Both the position numbers and the translations under genes were made by a program. Shown here in pieces: positions 31,725 through 40,424 of a stretch of DNA of 64,000 nucleotides. The stretch comes from Pseudomonadota bacterium. GTDB taxonomy: Bacteria; Myxococcota_A; UBA796; UBA9615. The stretch covers positions 62,001-126,000 of the forward strand of contig JAAESI010000275.1 of assembly GCA_024229515.1 (NCBI GenBank). The letters run 5' to 3'. The first letter of the stretch is position 1. Each line of letters opens with the position of its first letter. The notes under the pieces were generated by a model. It was not told the DNA's origin, did not search any database, and saw only the letters and a program-made list of their open reading frames with translations.

Positions 31725-33145
31725 CGAGAACAACGCTGGGGCTTCTGCTCGCCCTGCTGCTGATCGGCTGCCCGACCGCCGAACCGGTGACATGCGGCGC
31801 CGGCACCCACCTGGAAGACGGCGAGTGCGTCGCCGATGCCGACGACGACGACGCAACCGACGACGACGACGCAACCGACGATGACGACGCAACCGACGAC
31901 GACGACGCGACCGATGACGACGACGCGACCGACGACGACGACGCGACCCCGGTCGATCCCACCGACCCCTGCCCCGCGCTGCCGGCCCCCAGCGGCCCGA
32001 TCGTCGAGCTCGACTCCGACGACGCCTCCAGCTTCACGTCGCTGTTCGCCGCGGCCGAACCCAACACCACGTACATGCTCGCCGCCGGCACCTACGACCT
32101 GCAGGGCCAGTACCTCTGGATCACCGCCCCCGGCGTGACGGTGCGCGGCGCAACCGGGATCCCCGGCGACGTCGTACTCGACGGCGGCTACTCCACCACC
32201 GAGATCGTGACGGTGCTCGCCGACGACGTGACCATCGCCGACCTGACGCTCTACCGCGCGTACACCCACGGCGTACACGTCGTCGGCAGCAGCGGGGACA
32301 CGAACAACACGGTGCTGCACAACCTCCACGTGCTCGACCCCGGCGAGCAAGCGATCAAGATCAACCAGTCCGGCACCGACTACGCCGACGGCGGAACGGT
32401 GAGCTGCTCGACCCTCGAGCTCACCGACGCGGGCCGGCCCAACATTCGAAACAACTGCTACACCGGCGGCGTCGACGCCCACCAGGCCCGCGGTTGGACC
32501 TACCGCGACAACCACGTCGAGGGGTTCTGGTGCGAGGTCGGGCTGTCCGAGCACGGCATCCACCTGTGGCGCGCCAACGCCGACTCGGTCATCGAGCGAA
32601 ACACGGTCCACGACTGCGCGCGGGGCATCGGGCTGGGGCTGTCGACCAGCGACCCGGGCAACATCCGCGTCTACCCCGACATCACCGAGTGCCAGGGCTT
32701 CGACTACCTGGACGACTGGACCGGCACGATCCGAAACAACTTCGTCTCGGCCTCGTCCGCGGGGCTGTTCGCGTCGGCCGATGGGTTCGACAGCGGCATC
32801 GGCGTCTGGAACGCCTGCGGCGCCACCGTCTCGCACAACACGGTCTGGTCGAGCCAGGCCCCCTTCTCGTCGATCGAGTGGCGGTTCCCCAACACGTCCG
32901 TGCTGGTCGCCAACAACGCGGTCTCCCACAACTTGAACCCACGAACCGCCGACATCGCCACCGAGGTGACCAACCTCGACGACGTCGTCGACGGCTCGAT
33001 CTTCGTGGACGCCGCCGGCGGCGACCTGCACCTGCTGGACACCCCGAACACGCTCGTCGGAGCTGCCACGGTGGGGCACGCGGACCACGACATCGACGGC
33101 GATCCGCGGGACGCCAACCCGGACGTCGGCGCGGACGAGTTCTGA
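31721..33145 (+). CDS. Right-handed parallel beta-helix lipoprotein with Asp-rich linker
   Basis: The 474-residue protein has a lipobox (LLIGC), a Cys-containing segment, six DDDDAT units and a ~400-residue domain with regular coil repeats (GVTVRGATGIPGDVVLDGGY, VTIADLTLYRAYTHGVHV, NTVLHNLHVLD, NVEGNTVHDCARGIGLG-like turns, NTVWSSQAP), as in pectate-lyase-type beta-helices. It ends in DIDGDPRDANPDVGADEF, a common ending of such secreted proteins. A polysaccharide-binding or cleaving role is possible; catalytic residues cannot be assigned. Confidence 0.8.
   Translation: MTRTTLGLLLALLLIGCPTAEPVTCGAGTHLEDGECVADADDDDATDDDDATDDDDATDDDDATDDDDATDDDDATPVDPTDPCPALPAPSGPIVELDSDDASSFTSLFAAAEPNTTYMLAAGTYDLQGQYLWITAPGVTVRGATGIPGDVVLDGGYSTTEIVTVLADDVTIADLTLYRAYTHGVHVVGSSGDTNNTVLHNLHVLDPGEQAIKINQSGTDYADGGTVSCSTLELTDAGRPNIRNNCYTGGVDAHQARGWTYRDNHVEGFWCEVGLSEHGIHLWRANADSVIERNTVHDCARGIGLGLSTSDPGNIRVYPDITECQGFDYLDDWTGTIRNNFVSASSAGLFASADGFDSGIGVWNACGATVSHNTVWSSQAPFSSIEWRFPNTSVLVANNAVSHNLNPRTADIATEVTNLDDVVDGSIFVDAAGGDLHLLDTPNTLVGAATVGHADHDIDGDPRDANPDVGADEF
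31841..31950 (+). repeat. DDDDAT codon repeat, six units
   Basis: Nearly identical 18-base units (GAC x4, GCG/GCA, ACC) encode the spacer behind the lipobox; synonymous changes between units show it is not a very recent expansion. Confidence 0.85.
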
Positions 33146-33146
33146 G

Positions 33147-33683
33147 GTGATCAGCTCGATCGCGTTCCTCCGAGGCATGAACCTCGGCCGCCGCCGCATC
33201 ACCAACGTGGACCTGACCGCGGCCTTTGAGGGGCTCGGGTTCGACGGGGTGTGGACCTACCGGGCCAGCGGCAACGTGGTCTTCGAGGACGCGGGGCAGG
33301 AGCGGACCGCGCTGGTCCAGCGGATCGAGGACGGCCTCGGGAAGGCCCTGGCCTACGAGGTGCCGACGGTCCTCCGATCGGCCGAGGAGCTCGCCGCGAT
33401 CGTGGCGTTCGAGCCGTTCACGCCCGCCGAACTGGACGCCAGCACCGGCAAGGTCCAGGTCACCCTCCTGGGCGACGCCCCCGACGAGGCTGCCCGCGCC
33501 GCCGTCCTCGCCCACGCCACCACCGACGACCGTCTCGCCTTCGGCCCGTCCGAGCTCTACTGGCTCCCCATCGGCCGGATGAGCGACTCGGAGCTGGACA
33601 CAAACGCCATCCACAAGGTCCTCGGACTCAACACGACGCGGACGTTGGGCACGCTTCAGAACATCCTCGAGAAGCTGGGGTAG
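33147..33683 (+). CDS. DUF1697 family protein
   Basis: The 178-residue cytosolic protein has the DUF1697 start (IAFLRGMNLGRRRITNVDL), the TYRASGNVVFE strand, and the end TNAIHKVLGLNTTRTLGTLQNI. Function of the family is not established. GTG 33147 lies one base after the previous stop, and YigZ follows three bases later. Confidence 0.9.
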   Translation: MISSIAFLRGMNLGRRRITNVDLTAAFEGLGFDGVWTYRASGNVVFEDAGQERTALVQRIEDGLGKALAYEVPTVLRSAEELAAIVAFEPFTPAELDASTGKVQVTLLGDAPDEAARAAVLAHATTDDRLAFGPSELYWLPIGRMSDSELDTNAIHKVLGLNTTRTLGTLQNILEKLG

Positions 33684-33686
33684 CGA

Positions 33687-34301
33687 GTGCCTGCCCGCTA
33701 CTGCGTCCCGGCTGCCGCCCTCTGCTTCGAGGTTCCGAAGATCAAGGGCTCCCGGTTCATCGCCGACGTCGCCCCCGCCGAGGACGCCGAGGAGGCCGCG
33801 GCCCTCGTCGCGGCCGTCCGCAAGCGCGAACACGCCGCTCGGCACGTCTGCTGGGCGTGGCGGTTGGGCGAGGACGGGGAGACCGCTCGCAGCAGCGACG
33901 ACGGCGAGCCCTCGGGCTCCGCCGGCAAGCCGATCCTGGCGGCCCTCGAGGGCGCCGACCTGACCTTCGCCGTCGTCACCGTGACCCGCTACTTCGGCGG
34001 CACCAAGCTCGGCGTGGGAGGACTCGTGCGGGCCTATGGCGGAGCCGCCGCCGCCGCCCTGGAGCAGGTCGAGGTGCACACGGTCGTGCCCACCGCGGAC
34101 ATCCTCGCGGTCCTGGACTACCCCGATCTGGGGGTGCTTGAGGCCTTCATCGCCCGGGAGGGGGTCGACCGTCCCGCCCTGGAGTACGGCGAAGGGGTGA
34201 CCGCCACGTTCTCCGTGCCGCGAGGCGAAGCGGCCGAGTTCGCGGCCCGGCTCGTGGATCAGAGCGCGGGTCGGATCACCGCTCGGGTCCTCGATCCCTG
34301 A
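33687..34301 (+). CDS. YigZ/IMPACT family protein
   Basis: The 204-residue protein has the UPF0029 hallmarks KIKGSRFIADV, DDGEPSGSAGKPIL and TRYFGGTKLGVGGLVRAYGGA, plus a C-terminal ~65-residue ferredoxin-like part. The family relates to eukaryotic IMPACT, which acts on translation control; the bacterial role is unclear. GTG 33687 is the only start that keeps the N-terminal domain whole. Confidence 0.92.
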   Translation: MPARYCVPAAALCFEVPKIKGSRFIADVAPAEDAEEAAALVAAVRKREHAARHVCWAWRLGEDGETARSSDDGEPSGSAGKPILAALEGADLTFAVVTVTRYFGGTKLGVGGLVRAYGGAAAAALEQVEVHTVVPTADILAVLDYPDLGVLEAFIAREGVDRPALEYGEGVTATFSVPRGEAAEFAARLVDQSAGRITARVLDP

Positions 34302-34319
34302 CCCGCTCCGCGGTCCTCG

Positions 34320-35234
34320 TCAATCCGACTGGATTCGGGCGACGACGCCGCGCACGGCGGCGGCGATCTCGACGGGGTGCTCCTCCTGCAGGAAGTGCCC
34401 GCCCGGGGTCTCGGTCAACAGCGCGGACGGCATGGCCCGGTGGATGCGCCGCTTGAGCTTGCCGAGCACGGGATCGCGGTCGCCCCAGACCATCGCGGTC
34501 GGGCCTTCGAATCCCTCGACGAACGCCTGCGTGCGCTTCAGCGGCGCGATCGACGGGTGCGCCTGGGAGTCGGGGACCATGCGGGCGAGCCACAGCGGCG
34601 CCCCGCGCTCGGCGTACTTGCGCAGGGGCCACACGTACGAACGCTTAACGATGCCGCGGATCGACGACTTGTCGCCCTGCCCCGTGTGCAGCCAGCGCTG
34701 GGGGAAGCCGAGCACCCGGAAGCCGATCGTCGAGGCGATCGGCATGTTCGCGAACCGGTGGAACGCCGTCGCCTTGAAGCCCTCCCGGGGCGGTCCGATG
34801 ACGGTGTTCAGGATGACCATTCCGGCCGCCCGCTCCGGCCGCGCCTCCAGCGCCAGCAGCCCGATGGGGCCGCCCCAGTCCTGGCCGATGAACACGACGC
34901 CGTTCAGGTCGAGCTGGTCGACGACCGAACCCATCCACCGGCCGTGGTTCTCCAGGGTGTGGACCGCCGGGTCGGTCGGCTTGCTCGACAGCCCGAGGCC
35001 GACGATGTCGGGCATGACGACGCGAAGCCCGGAGCCGTCCAGCTCCATCGCGATCTTGCGGTACAGGTAGCCCCAGGTCGGGTTGCCATGCACCGCGAGC
35101 ACCGGCCGGCCGTTCGGATCGCCGGCCTCCATGACGTGCATGCGTCGCCCCTCCACCTCGAGGCAGTAGCGCTCGAAGGGGAGCTGCGCGGCCAGCCAGT
35201 CGGGCAGCTCGGGAGCGGGGAGGCGTTCGGTCAC
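34320..35234 (-). CDS. Alpha/beta hydrolase, haloalkane dehalogenase-like
   Basis: The 304-residue enzyme has the oxyanion HGNPTWG (~53-59), nucleophile Asp in GQDWGGPIG (~123) and catalytic His in GGHFLQEE near the end, the arrangement of haloalkane dehalogenases, where Asp rather than Ser attacks the carbon-halogen bond. Epoxide hydrolases share the Asp but not the following Trp, which is a halide-stabilising residue in dehalogenases. GTG 35234 overlaps the stop of the upstream Ig/MopE gene as GTGA. Activity on halogenated compounds is a family-based inference. Confidence 0.82.
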   Translation of the reverse strand: MTERLPAPELPDWLAAQLPFERYCLEVEGRRMHVMEAGDPNGRPVLAVHGNPTWGYLYRKIAMELDGSGLRVVMPDIVGLGLSSKPTDPAVHTLENHGRWMGSVVDQLDLNGVVFIGQDWGGPIGLLALEARPERAAGMVILNTVIGPPREGFKATAFHRFANMPIASTIGFRVLGFPQRWLHTGQGDKSSIRGIVKRSYVWPLRKYAERGAPLWLARMVPDSQAHPSIAPLKRTQAFVEGFEGPTAMVWGDRDPVLGKLKRRIHRAMPSALLTETPGGHFLQEEHPVEIAAAVRGVVARIQSD

Positions 35235-36586
35235 GGAAGCGTGATGAAGCCGCGGAAGTGCCAGGTGTTGTGGGTGGAGCCGCCCCAGATCCAGCGCGCG
35301 CCCGAGAACTCCAGCGCCGTCGGGCTCTGGCCACACGGCGAGGTGCCCCAGCCGCCCAGGTCACTGGAGTTGAACCAGCCGCCGGTGTTGTAGTCCGGCT
35401 CGCACCAGCCCGCGGGCTCGCTGGAGTGGCCCAGCCAAGAGGTGTCGGTCACCCACGTGGTGCCGTCGTTCAGCGAGATCTCGGCCATCATCGCCTTGAC
35501 CCCGCCGGTGTTGACCGCCTCCACGCAGAAGACGTGGTCGCCGCTGTCCAGCGCCACGGTGTAGGTCTCGGCCCCGATCCAGGAGTTGAAGCCCGAGTCC
35601 GCGCCGACCCAGTTGAGCGTCGAGTCGACCCACATCCCGTAGGCGTCGTCCGCGGTCAGGGTGATGGTCACTTCCCAGGTCGCGACGCCGTCGCAGTCGG
35701 TGTCCACGCCGTCGATGACGGCGGCGCTGCCGGGGTAGATCTGGGCGTCGTTGTCGTCGCAGTCGTCGCACGCGGTGAAGCCGTCGCCGTCGCCGTCCGC
35801 GCCGCTGTCGCCCACGCCGTCGCAGTCGTCGTCCACGCCGTTGCAGATCTCCACCGCGTCGGGGTTCACCGACGCCGCGGAGTCATTGCAGTCGCCTCCG
35901 CACGAGCTCCAGCCGTCGCCGTCCACGTCGAAGCCTTCGTCGACGAAGCCGTCGCAGTCGTTGTCCACGAGGTCGCACACCTCGGTGGGGCAGCTGCCGC
36001 CGATGGTGACGGTGGTCGACGCCGGCGCTCCGGGCCCGACCGCGTCGTAGGGGGTGACCGTGCAGGTCCACGCTTGGCCCAGCGTCGTCGCCGCCGAGGG
36101 CACCACGTCCGAGGTGTACGGCGTCGGGCTGCCGCCTTCGGCCCACGAGTAGCCGTACGTCACGGGGTCGCCGTCGGGGTCGGTGGAGGGCACCGTCACG
36201 AAGCACGTCAGGTCGTCGCTGGTGTCCGGCGACGCCGGCGTGATGGCGATCCCCGGCGTGCTGGGGAAGCCGTTGCCCCCGCCGATGACGACCGCGTTGC
36301 TCGTCGCCGGGGTGCCGGTGTCCTGGTCGTCGTCGGGGGTGACGGTGCAGGTCACGACGTCGCCGGCGCCGAACCAGGGGGCGGCGATGGTCGACTGGTC
36401 CAGCGCGTACGGCGTACCCGAGATGGTCCAGCTGAAGACCGCCTCGGCGTCGTCGTCGGGATCGTCGTCGTCCAGCCCCGAGGGGCTGCAGGACAGGATG
36501 CTGCTGATGTCGGGCGCGGGGGGACCGAGGCTGACGCCGCCGACCTCGGGGATGGAGTTGGCGATGGTCACCGACGCCGAGCCGCC
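35231..36586 (-). CDS. Ig-like/MopE surface lipoprotein, C-terminal part after frameshift
   Basis: This frame continues the upstream fragment: GGSASVTIANSIPEV, then two further Ig-like repeats (SWTISGTPYALDQST, YSWAEGGSPTPYTSD), three MopE-type motifs (CDLVDNDCDGFVDEGF, CNGVDDDCDG, IDGVDTDCDG) and a C-terminal ~150-residue beta domain with EVTITLTADDAYGMWVDST. That last part resembles lectin-like or PA14-like sugar-binding domains, but I am not certain. It has no start of its own and the frame upstream is noise. Confidence 0.72.
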   Translation of the reverse strand, partial: GGSASVTIANSIPEVGGVSLGPPAPDISSILSCSPSGLDDDDPDDDAEAVFSWTISGTPYALDQSTIAAPWFGAGDVVTCTVTPDDDQDTGTPATSNAVVIGGGNGFPSTPGIAITPASPDTSDDLTCFVTVPSTDPDGDPVTYGYSWAEGGSPTPYTSDVVPSAATTLGQAWTCTVTPYDAVGPGAPASTTVTIGGSCPTEVCDLVDNDCDGFVDEGFDVDGDGWSSCGGDCNDSAASVNPDAVEICNGVDDDCDGVGDSGADGDGDGFTACDDCDDNDAQIYPGSAAVIDGVDTDCDGVATWEVTITLTADDAYGMWVDSTLNWVGADSGFNSWIGAETYTVALDSGDHVFCVEAVNTGGVKAMMAEISLNDGTTWVTDTSWLGHSSEPAGWCEPDYNTGGWFNSSDLGGWGTSPCGQSPTALEFSGARWIWGGSTHNTWHFRGFITLP

Positions 36587-37794
36587 GGGGAGGCCGCCTC
36601 GCCGTCCGTACCGGTGACGGTGACCTCCCAGACCTCGTTCTTGGTCGTCGCCGACGAGGGCACGGCGGCGCCGGTGTAGGGCTGCGGCACTAGGTCCGCG
36701 GTCCAGCTGTACTCCAGCGTCGGCGCCCCGCCGTCGGGGTCGGTGGAGGCGGCGATGACGACCGCGGTGAGCGCGTCGCTGGTGTCGGGGTCGTCGGGGC
36801 TGATGACGACCCCGGGGGCCGTCGGCACGGCGGTGACGATGACGGTGACCGAGTCCGAGGCGACGAGACCGCAGCTGTCGGTCGCCTCCAGGGTCACCAA
36901 CTGGGCCCCCGCAGGCAGGTCGGCCAGCTCCTCGAGCGTTACCCCGCCGGCGGTCGGCGAGGACTCCACCAGCGGCCCCGCGACGCTGCTGGTCCACCAC
37001 ACGGTCAAGTCCGCGGCGTCGTCCTCGTCGTCGCCGACCTCGCCCTGCACCAGCAGGGTGTCGCCGGCGTTGATGGTCGTGCTGGTGGTCGGCAGCACGA
37101 TGGAGGCCGACGGGGCGGAGCAGACGACGACGCTGACCTCCTCGGTGCAGCGGCCTCCGGCGGCGTCTTCGACTTCGAACTCCAGGACGTGCTCGGCGCC
37201 GATCAGCTCGGTCAGGAGCGACGCCTGCCCATCCTCCACCTCGATCTCGCCCAGCTCTCCCTGGATCGAGGAGGAGAAGGCGGCGACGAGTCCCCCTTCG
37301 GTGGCGTCGGGATCCGCGGCGGCGCCGGACAGCAGATGGCTGGCGTCGGCCACCAGGGTGGCACCGTCCAGCGGGCTGTCGAAGAAGCACTCGGGGTCCT
37401 CGTTCTCGGGGGGTGCGTCCGGCGGAAGCACCTCGATGTCGGCCGTGTCTTCCCCGATCGCCCCGCCGATGTCGGTGGCGGCGAAGGTGATGCGGTGACT
37501 CCCCTCGGCGAGCCAGTCGACCGTCAGCTGGGAGTTGCCGGCGGCGTCGTCGATCGGACCGTCGAACAAGACGCCGTCGCGATCGGACGACCAGGCGATG
37601 GTGAGGAACTCGGTGTCGTCGGGGTTGAACGCCTGCGCGAGGCCGACCAGGAGCAGGTCATCGCCGAAGACGGTCTCGTCCCCGTCGTCGGGCGCGACGA
37701 TGGCCACATCCGGGTTCCCGGAGGCTCGATTGAGGCCTTCGCACGCTGGCAGAACCAGGAGCAAAAGGGCGAGGGCAGGCACGACCCGACGCAT
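36568..37794 (-). CDS. Ig-like/MopE surface lipoprotein, N-terminal part
   Basis: ATG 37794 gives a lipoprotein signal (LLLLVLPAC); four Ig-like or cadherin-like repeats of ~90-100 residues follow (DVAIVAPDDGDETVFG, PECFFDSPLDGATL, SASIVLPTTSTTINAG, PGVVISPDDPDTSDAL). The frame breaks at TGTDGEAASP; one extra base in the CCCC run at 36587-36590 would join it to the downstream frame as EAASPGGSASVTI. Read together the gene is 35231-37794, ~854 residues. TAGCGT lies seven bases before the ATG. Confidence 0.75.
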   Translation of the reverse strand: MRRVVPALALLLLVLPACEGLNRASGNPDVAIVAPDDGDETVFGDDLLLVGLAQAFNPDDTEFLTIAWSSDRDGVLFDGPIDDAAGNSQLTVDWLAEGSHRITFAATDIGGAIGEDTADIEVLPPDAPPENEDPECFFDSPLDGATLVADASHLLSGAAADPDATEGGLVAAFSSSIQGELGEIEVEDGQASLLTELIGAEHVLEFEVEDAAGGRCTEEVSVVVCSAPSASIVLPTTSTTINAGDTLLVQGEVGDDEDDAADLTVWWTSSVAGPLVESSPTAGGVTLEELADLPAGAQLVTLEATDSCGLVASDSVTVIVTAVPTAPGVVISPDDPDTSDALTAVVIAASTDPDGGAPTLEYSWTADLVPQPYTGAAVPSSATTKNEVWEVTVTGTDGEAASPAARRR

Positions 37795-37817
37795 CGCGGC
37801 GACGCTACCATGGGCCG
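37795..37817. promoter_or_regulatory. Back-to-back -10 elements sharing one TA
   Basis: Plus-strand TACCAT (37806-37811) is six bases before GTG 37818; minus-strand TAGCGT (37807-37802) is seven bases before ATG 37794. Both hexamers use the same TA at 37806-37807, so the two leaderless starts are 23 bases apart. Confidence 0.55.
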
Positions 37818-38804
37818 GTGAGGGGTCCCATGAGCCGAATTGCTGTCTCGATCGCCGCCTGCTGCCTGCTGCTGGGCTGTCCTCCCGAGCGGGGCGAAGG
37901 GGGAGACCCACGTTCCGTCGACATCCTGCTGGTGGTCGACAACAGCAACTCCATGGCGCGCATCCAGGAGGAGCTTCAGAACAACCTTCCGGGCGCGCTG
38001 GCGGGGCAGATCGAGGGAGGCCTCGACTTCCAGCTGGGCGTCACCACGACCACCGTCGACACCTCCGGGAACGGCAACCAGGGCAACTTGCGCTCCCTGG
38101 GCGCCCTCGGCGGGAGCGGCTGCGAGACGCCCGCCCTCGCCACCAGTGAGGACGAGGATCTGCTCGGCACGCTCGTCGATTTGATCGACGTGGGCGTCGC
38201 CGGATCGGGCTCGGAGCAGGGCACGTACGCCGCCGCGCTGGCCCTCTGCAAGGCGCAGCCGGACAGCTTCTGGAGCGAGCTGGACTCGAGGCCCGCGACC
38301 TCGCCGGTGCGGTTGCTCTGCTCGCTGGTTCCCTCCGCGGAGCGGAGCTGCAACGAAGGCTTCCTCCGCGAAGGCGGGTCGCTGGCGATCCTGCTGGTCA
38401 CCGACGAAGGCGACGAGGCGTCCATCCAGGCCGGACTCCCCCCGTCGGACGAGGTGGAGCAGTGCGTGATCGAAAACGCCGACGACCCCATGTTCGGGGA
38501 GTGCGACTGCCGGATCGACTTCTGGAGCCGCTTCTTCGCGGAGATCGCACCCGACGCGCCCGTGCACGCCGTCGGCCCCACCTACCAGGGCGCGGACCAG
38601 AACGTCCCCTGGTGCGACGGCTCGGTCCGCAACCTCCCGGGCCCCTGCAACCCCTTCGGTTCGAGCACCTGCGCCATCGACTTCCTGCAGGTCGGCTCAT
38701 GCATGACGGGGGGCCTGTTCTGGTCGATGGAGGTCACCACCGGGGAGACGTGCGAGCTCGCGAACTTCGAGGCGATCGCCACCGACTTCGCGAACTCGCT
38801 GTAG
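37818..38804 (+). CDS. VWA-like lipoprotein
   Basis: The 328-residue protein has a lipobox (CCLLLGC) and right behind it VDILLVVDNSNSM, the MIDAS metal site (DxSxS) of a von Willebrand factor A domain, with ILLVTDEGDE as the later acidic strand. Eight or more Cys in the C-terminal half suggest disulfides. It probably binds a protein partner at the cell surface through a metal ion. GTG 37818 is preferred because of the -10-like TACCAT; ATG 37830 with AGGGG upstream is the alternative. Confidence 0.75.
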   Translation: MRGPMSRIAVSIAACCLLLGCPPERGEGGDPRSVDILLVVDNSNSMARIQEELQNNLPGALAGQIEGGLDFQLGVTTTTVDTSGNGNQGNLRSLGALGGSGCETPALATSEDEDLLGTLVDLIDVGVAGSGSEQGTYAAALALCKAQPDSFWSELDSRPATSPVRLLCSLVPSAERSCNEGFLREGGSLAILLVTDEGDEASIQAGLPPSDEVEQCVIENADDPMFGECDCRIDFWSRFFAEIAPDAPVHAVGPTYQGADQNVPWCDGSVRNLPGPCNPFGSSTCAIDFLQVGSCMTGGLFWSMEVTTGETCELANFEAIATDFANSL

Positions 38805-38911
38805 CCCCGGGGGGTCAGGCGGCCCGAACCCGATTTCGCTCGAATCGAAGTGATCGGTCTGCCGAGTTGGCGGCACGGCAGGGGTGTTGGGGCCAGTGAG
38901 AGGGAACCGCC

Positions 38912-39388
38912 ATGACTGCCATCCGAATCTGCTTCGTCTTGATCCTCACCCTTGCTGCCGCTGGCTGCAGCGTCGAGGACACCCTGATTTTCGAAGTCCC
39001 CGTCAACGACACCACCGCGCTGGCGATCGACAGCGACCGCGGGTACGTCATCGTCCGGGTCGACCCGGACGCCGACGCCGTCACCGTCACCGTCATGAAG
39101 CACGGCTTGGTCTCCAAGGCCTCGCTGACCGTGGCCGAGGAGGAGAGCTTCATCGGCCTCGACGCCGACAGCACCGACCCCGACGCCTTCGTCGACCTGG
39201 AAGTGACTCTGCCCGAAGGCCTGTCGATCACGATCGACGCCCACGAAGGACCGGTCTGGGTCTTCGGCGCACGGGACGGCATCGACGCCGCCACGTCCGA
39301 AGGTGACCTGACCGTCGGCCTGGCGCCGGACGAGGGCGCCGATCTCATCGCCGACGGGGATGTCAGCATCAATGTAGGCCTGACCTGA
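38912..39388 (+). CDS. DUF4097-like lipoprotein, interrupted by in-frame TGA
   Basis: A lipobox (LAAAGC) is followed by repeated short beta strands (VIVRVDPDADAVTVTV, LPEGLSITIDAHEGPVWV, DAATSEGDLTV) like those of DUF4097 adhesin-type proteins. TGA at 39386-39388 ends the frame at NVGLT, but the same frame continues to 39499 with LNDEGAEGTLAGGGDPILLRAEPGD, which completes the repeat pattern. So the intact gene was probably 38912-39499 (195 residues). A GAGAGGGAA ribosome site lies before the ATG. Confidence 0.65.
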   Translation: MTAIRICFVLILTLAAAGCSVEDTLIFEVPVNDTTALAIDSDRGYVIVRVDPDADAVTVTVMKHGLVSKASLTVAEEESFIGLDADSTDPDAFVDLEVTLPEGLSITIDAHEGPVWVFGARDGIDAATSEGDLTVGLAPDEGADLIADGDVSINVGLT

Positions 39389-39570
39389 GCTGGCGACTTG
39401 AACGACGAAGGGGCCGAAGGCACGCTCGCGGGCGGCGGCGACCCGATCCTGCTCCGCGCCGAGCCCGGGGACCGCGTCTTCGTCAACCAGCTGCGCTGAG
39501 CGCCCCGCCGGGGCAGACGTCGACGGCCTCCGAGCGTGGCCTTCGAGTTCATCCCTTCGAGGCTACGCGG

Positions 39571-39576
39571 TAGGGT
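39571..39576 (+). promoter_or_regulatory. -10-like TAGGGT seven bases before ATG 39584
   Basis: No Shine-Dalgarno; fits the leaderless pattern. Confidence 0.5.
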
Positions 39577-39583
39577 CGGGGCC

Positions 39584-40420
39584 ATGAAGCGCGCCTCCAC
39601 CGCCCTGTTCCTGCTGCTCCTCGCGAGCGCCCTCGCCGCTTGCACCGTCGCCCGCCGGGGCGGAGGAGGAGGAGACAACCAGGGCGGAGGCGAAGGAGGC
39701 GATGACGACGACGACACCGGCGCGAGCCTCTGCGACCGAATGCTCGAGTGCGTCGGCGTGGTCGACCCCGAGGACCACGCCGATCTGTACGCCCAATACG
39801 GCCCCGACGGCACCTGCTGGGAGGCCGGCGAGGACGCCTCCGACATCTGCAACGCCGCCTGCGAAGACCTGCTCAGCAACTACGACGATGAGTTCGGCGA
39901 TCCCACCTGCCGTGCCCGTCTCTGGCCCTACGAAGGCACCACCGAGACCGGCGAAGGCTGGGACCCGGGCATGGTGCTGGGCGACATCTTCGGCACCGAC
40001 CAGTACGGGCAGGCCTTCGACGTCGACTGGCTCGAGGGCAACTGGCTGCTGGTCCAGCTCGCCGCCAACCCCAGCTATTGGGCCCTCAGCGGGGTCGCCA
40101 GCCAGGCCTCCGCCATCCAGGCCGACTACAACGAGGAACTGGACGAGGGCTTCTGGGTCGTGCTCGTGCCGTTCGGGTACGACGACGCCGCCGAGGACCT
40201 CGCCGGTGAGTACGACGTCAACGACCTCCCCGTGGTCCAGGACGACAGCCTGATCGACTGGTACGACGGCGAGGACCTCGACACGTTCCCCGGGCCGTTC
40301 GTGATCGTCGAGCCGGACCGCACCGTCGCGGCACGCCTGACCATCGACGACGTCTCCGAGGTCCCGCCCACCGAGGAAGTGGACATGATCCGCTCATGGC
40401 TGGACTTCAACCTGCCCTGA
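39584..40420 (+). CDS. Thioredoxin-fold lipoprotein without CxxC
   Basis: The 278-residue protein has a lipobox (ALAAC), a Gly/Asp-rich linker and a Cys-rich segment (~50-110; about six Cys). Residues ~125-275 look like a redoxin fold: GDIFGTDQYGQAFDVDWLEGNWLLVQLAA, a long helix, FWVVLVPFGYDD, DLPVVQDDS (cis-Pro strand) and GPFVIVEPDRTVAA. The position of the redox CxxC is taken by NPSYW, so it is unlikely to be an active thiol oxidoreductase. Function unknown. Confidence 0.68.
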   Translation: MKRASTALFLLLLASALAACTVARRGGGGGDNQGGGEGGDDDDDTGASLCDRMLECVGVVDPEDHADLYAQYGPDGTCWEAGEDASDICNAACEDLLSNYDDEFGDPTCRARLWPYEGTTETGEGWDPGMVLGDIFGTDQYGQAFDVDWLEGNWLLVQLAANPSYWALSGVASQASAIQADYNEELDEGFWVVLVPFGYDDAAEDLAGEYDVNDLPVVQDDSLIDWYDGEDLDTFPGPFVIVEPDRTVAARLTIDDVSEVPPTEEVDMIRSWLDFNLP

Positions 40421-40424
40421 GCGG

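Noticed and set aside
39386..39388. TGA as selenocysteine codon
   Set aside because: No clear SECIS-like hairpin just downstream, and the protein family is not a redox enzyme.
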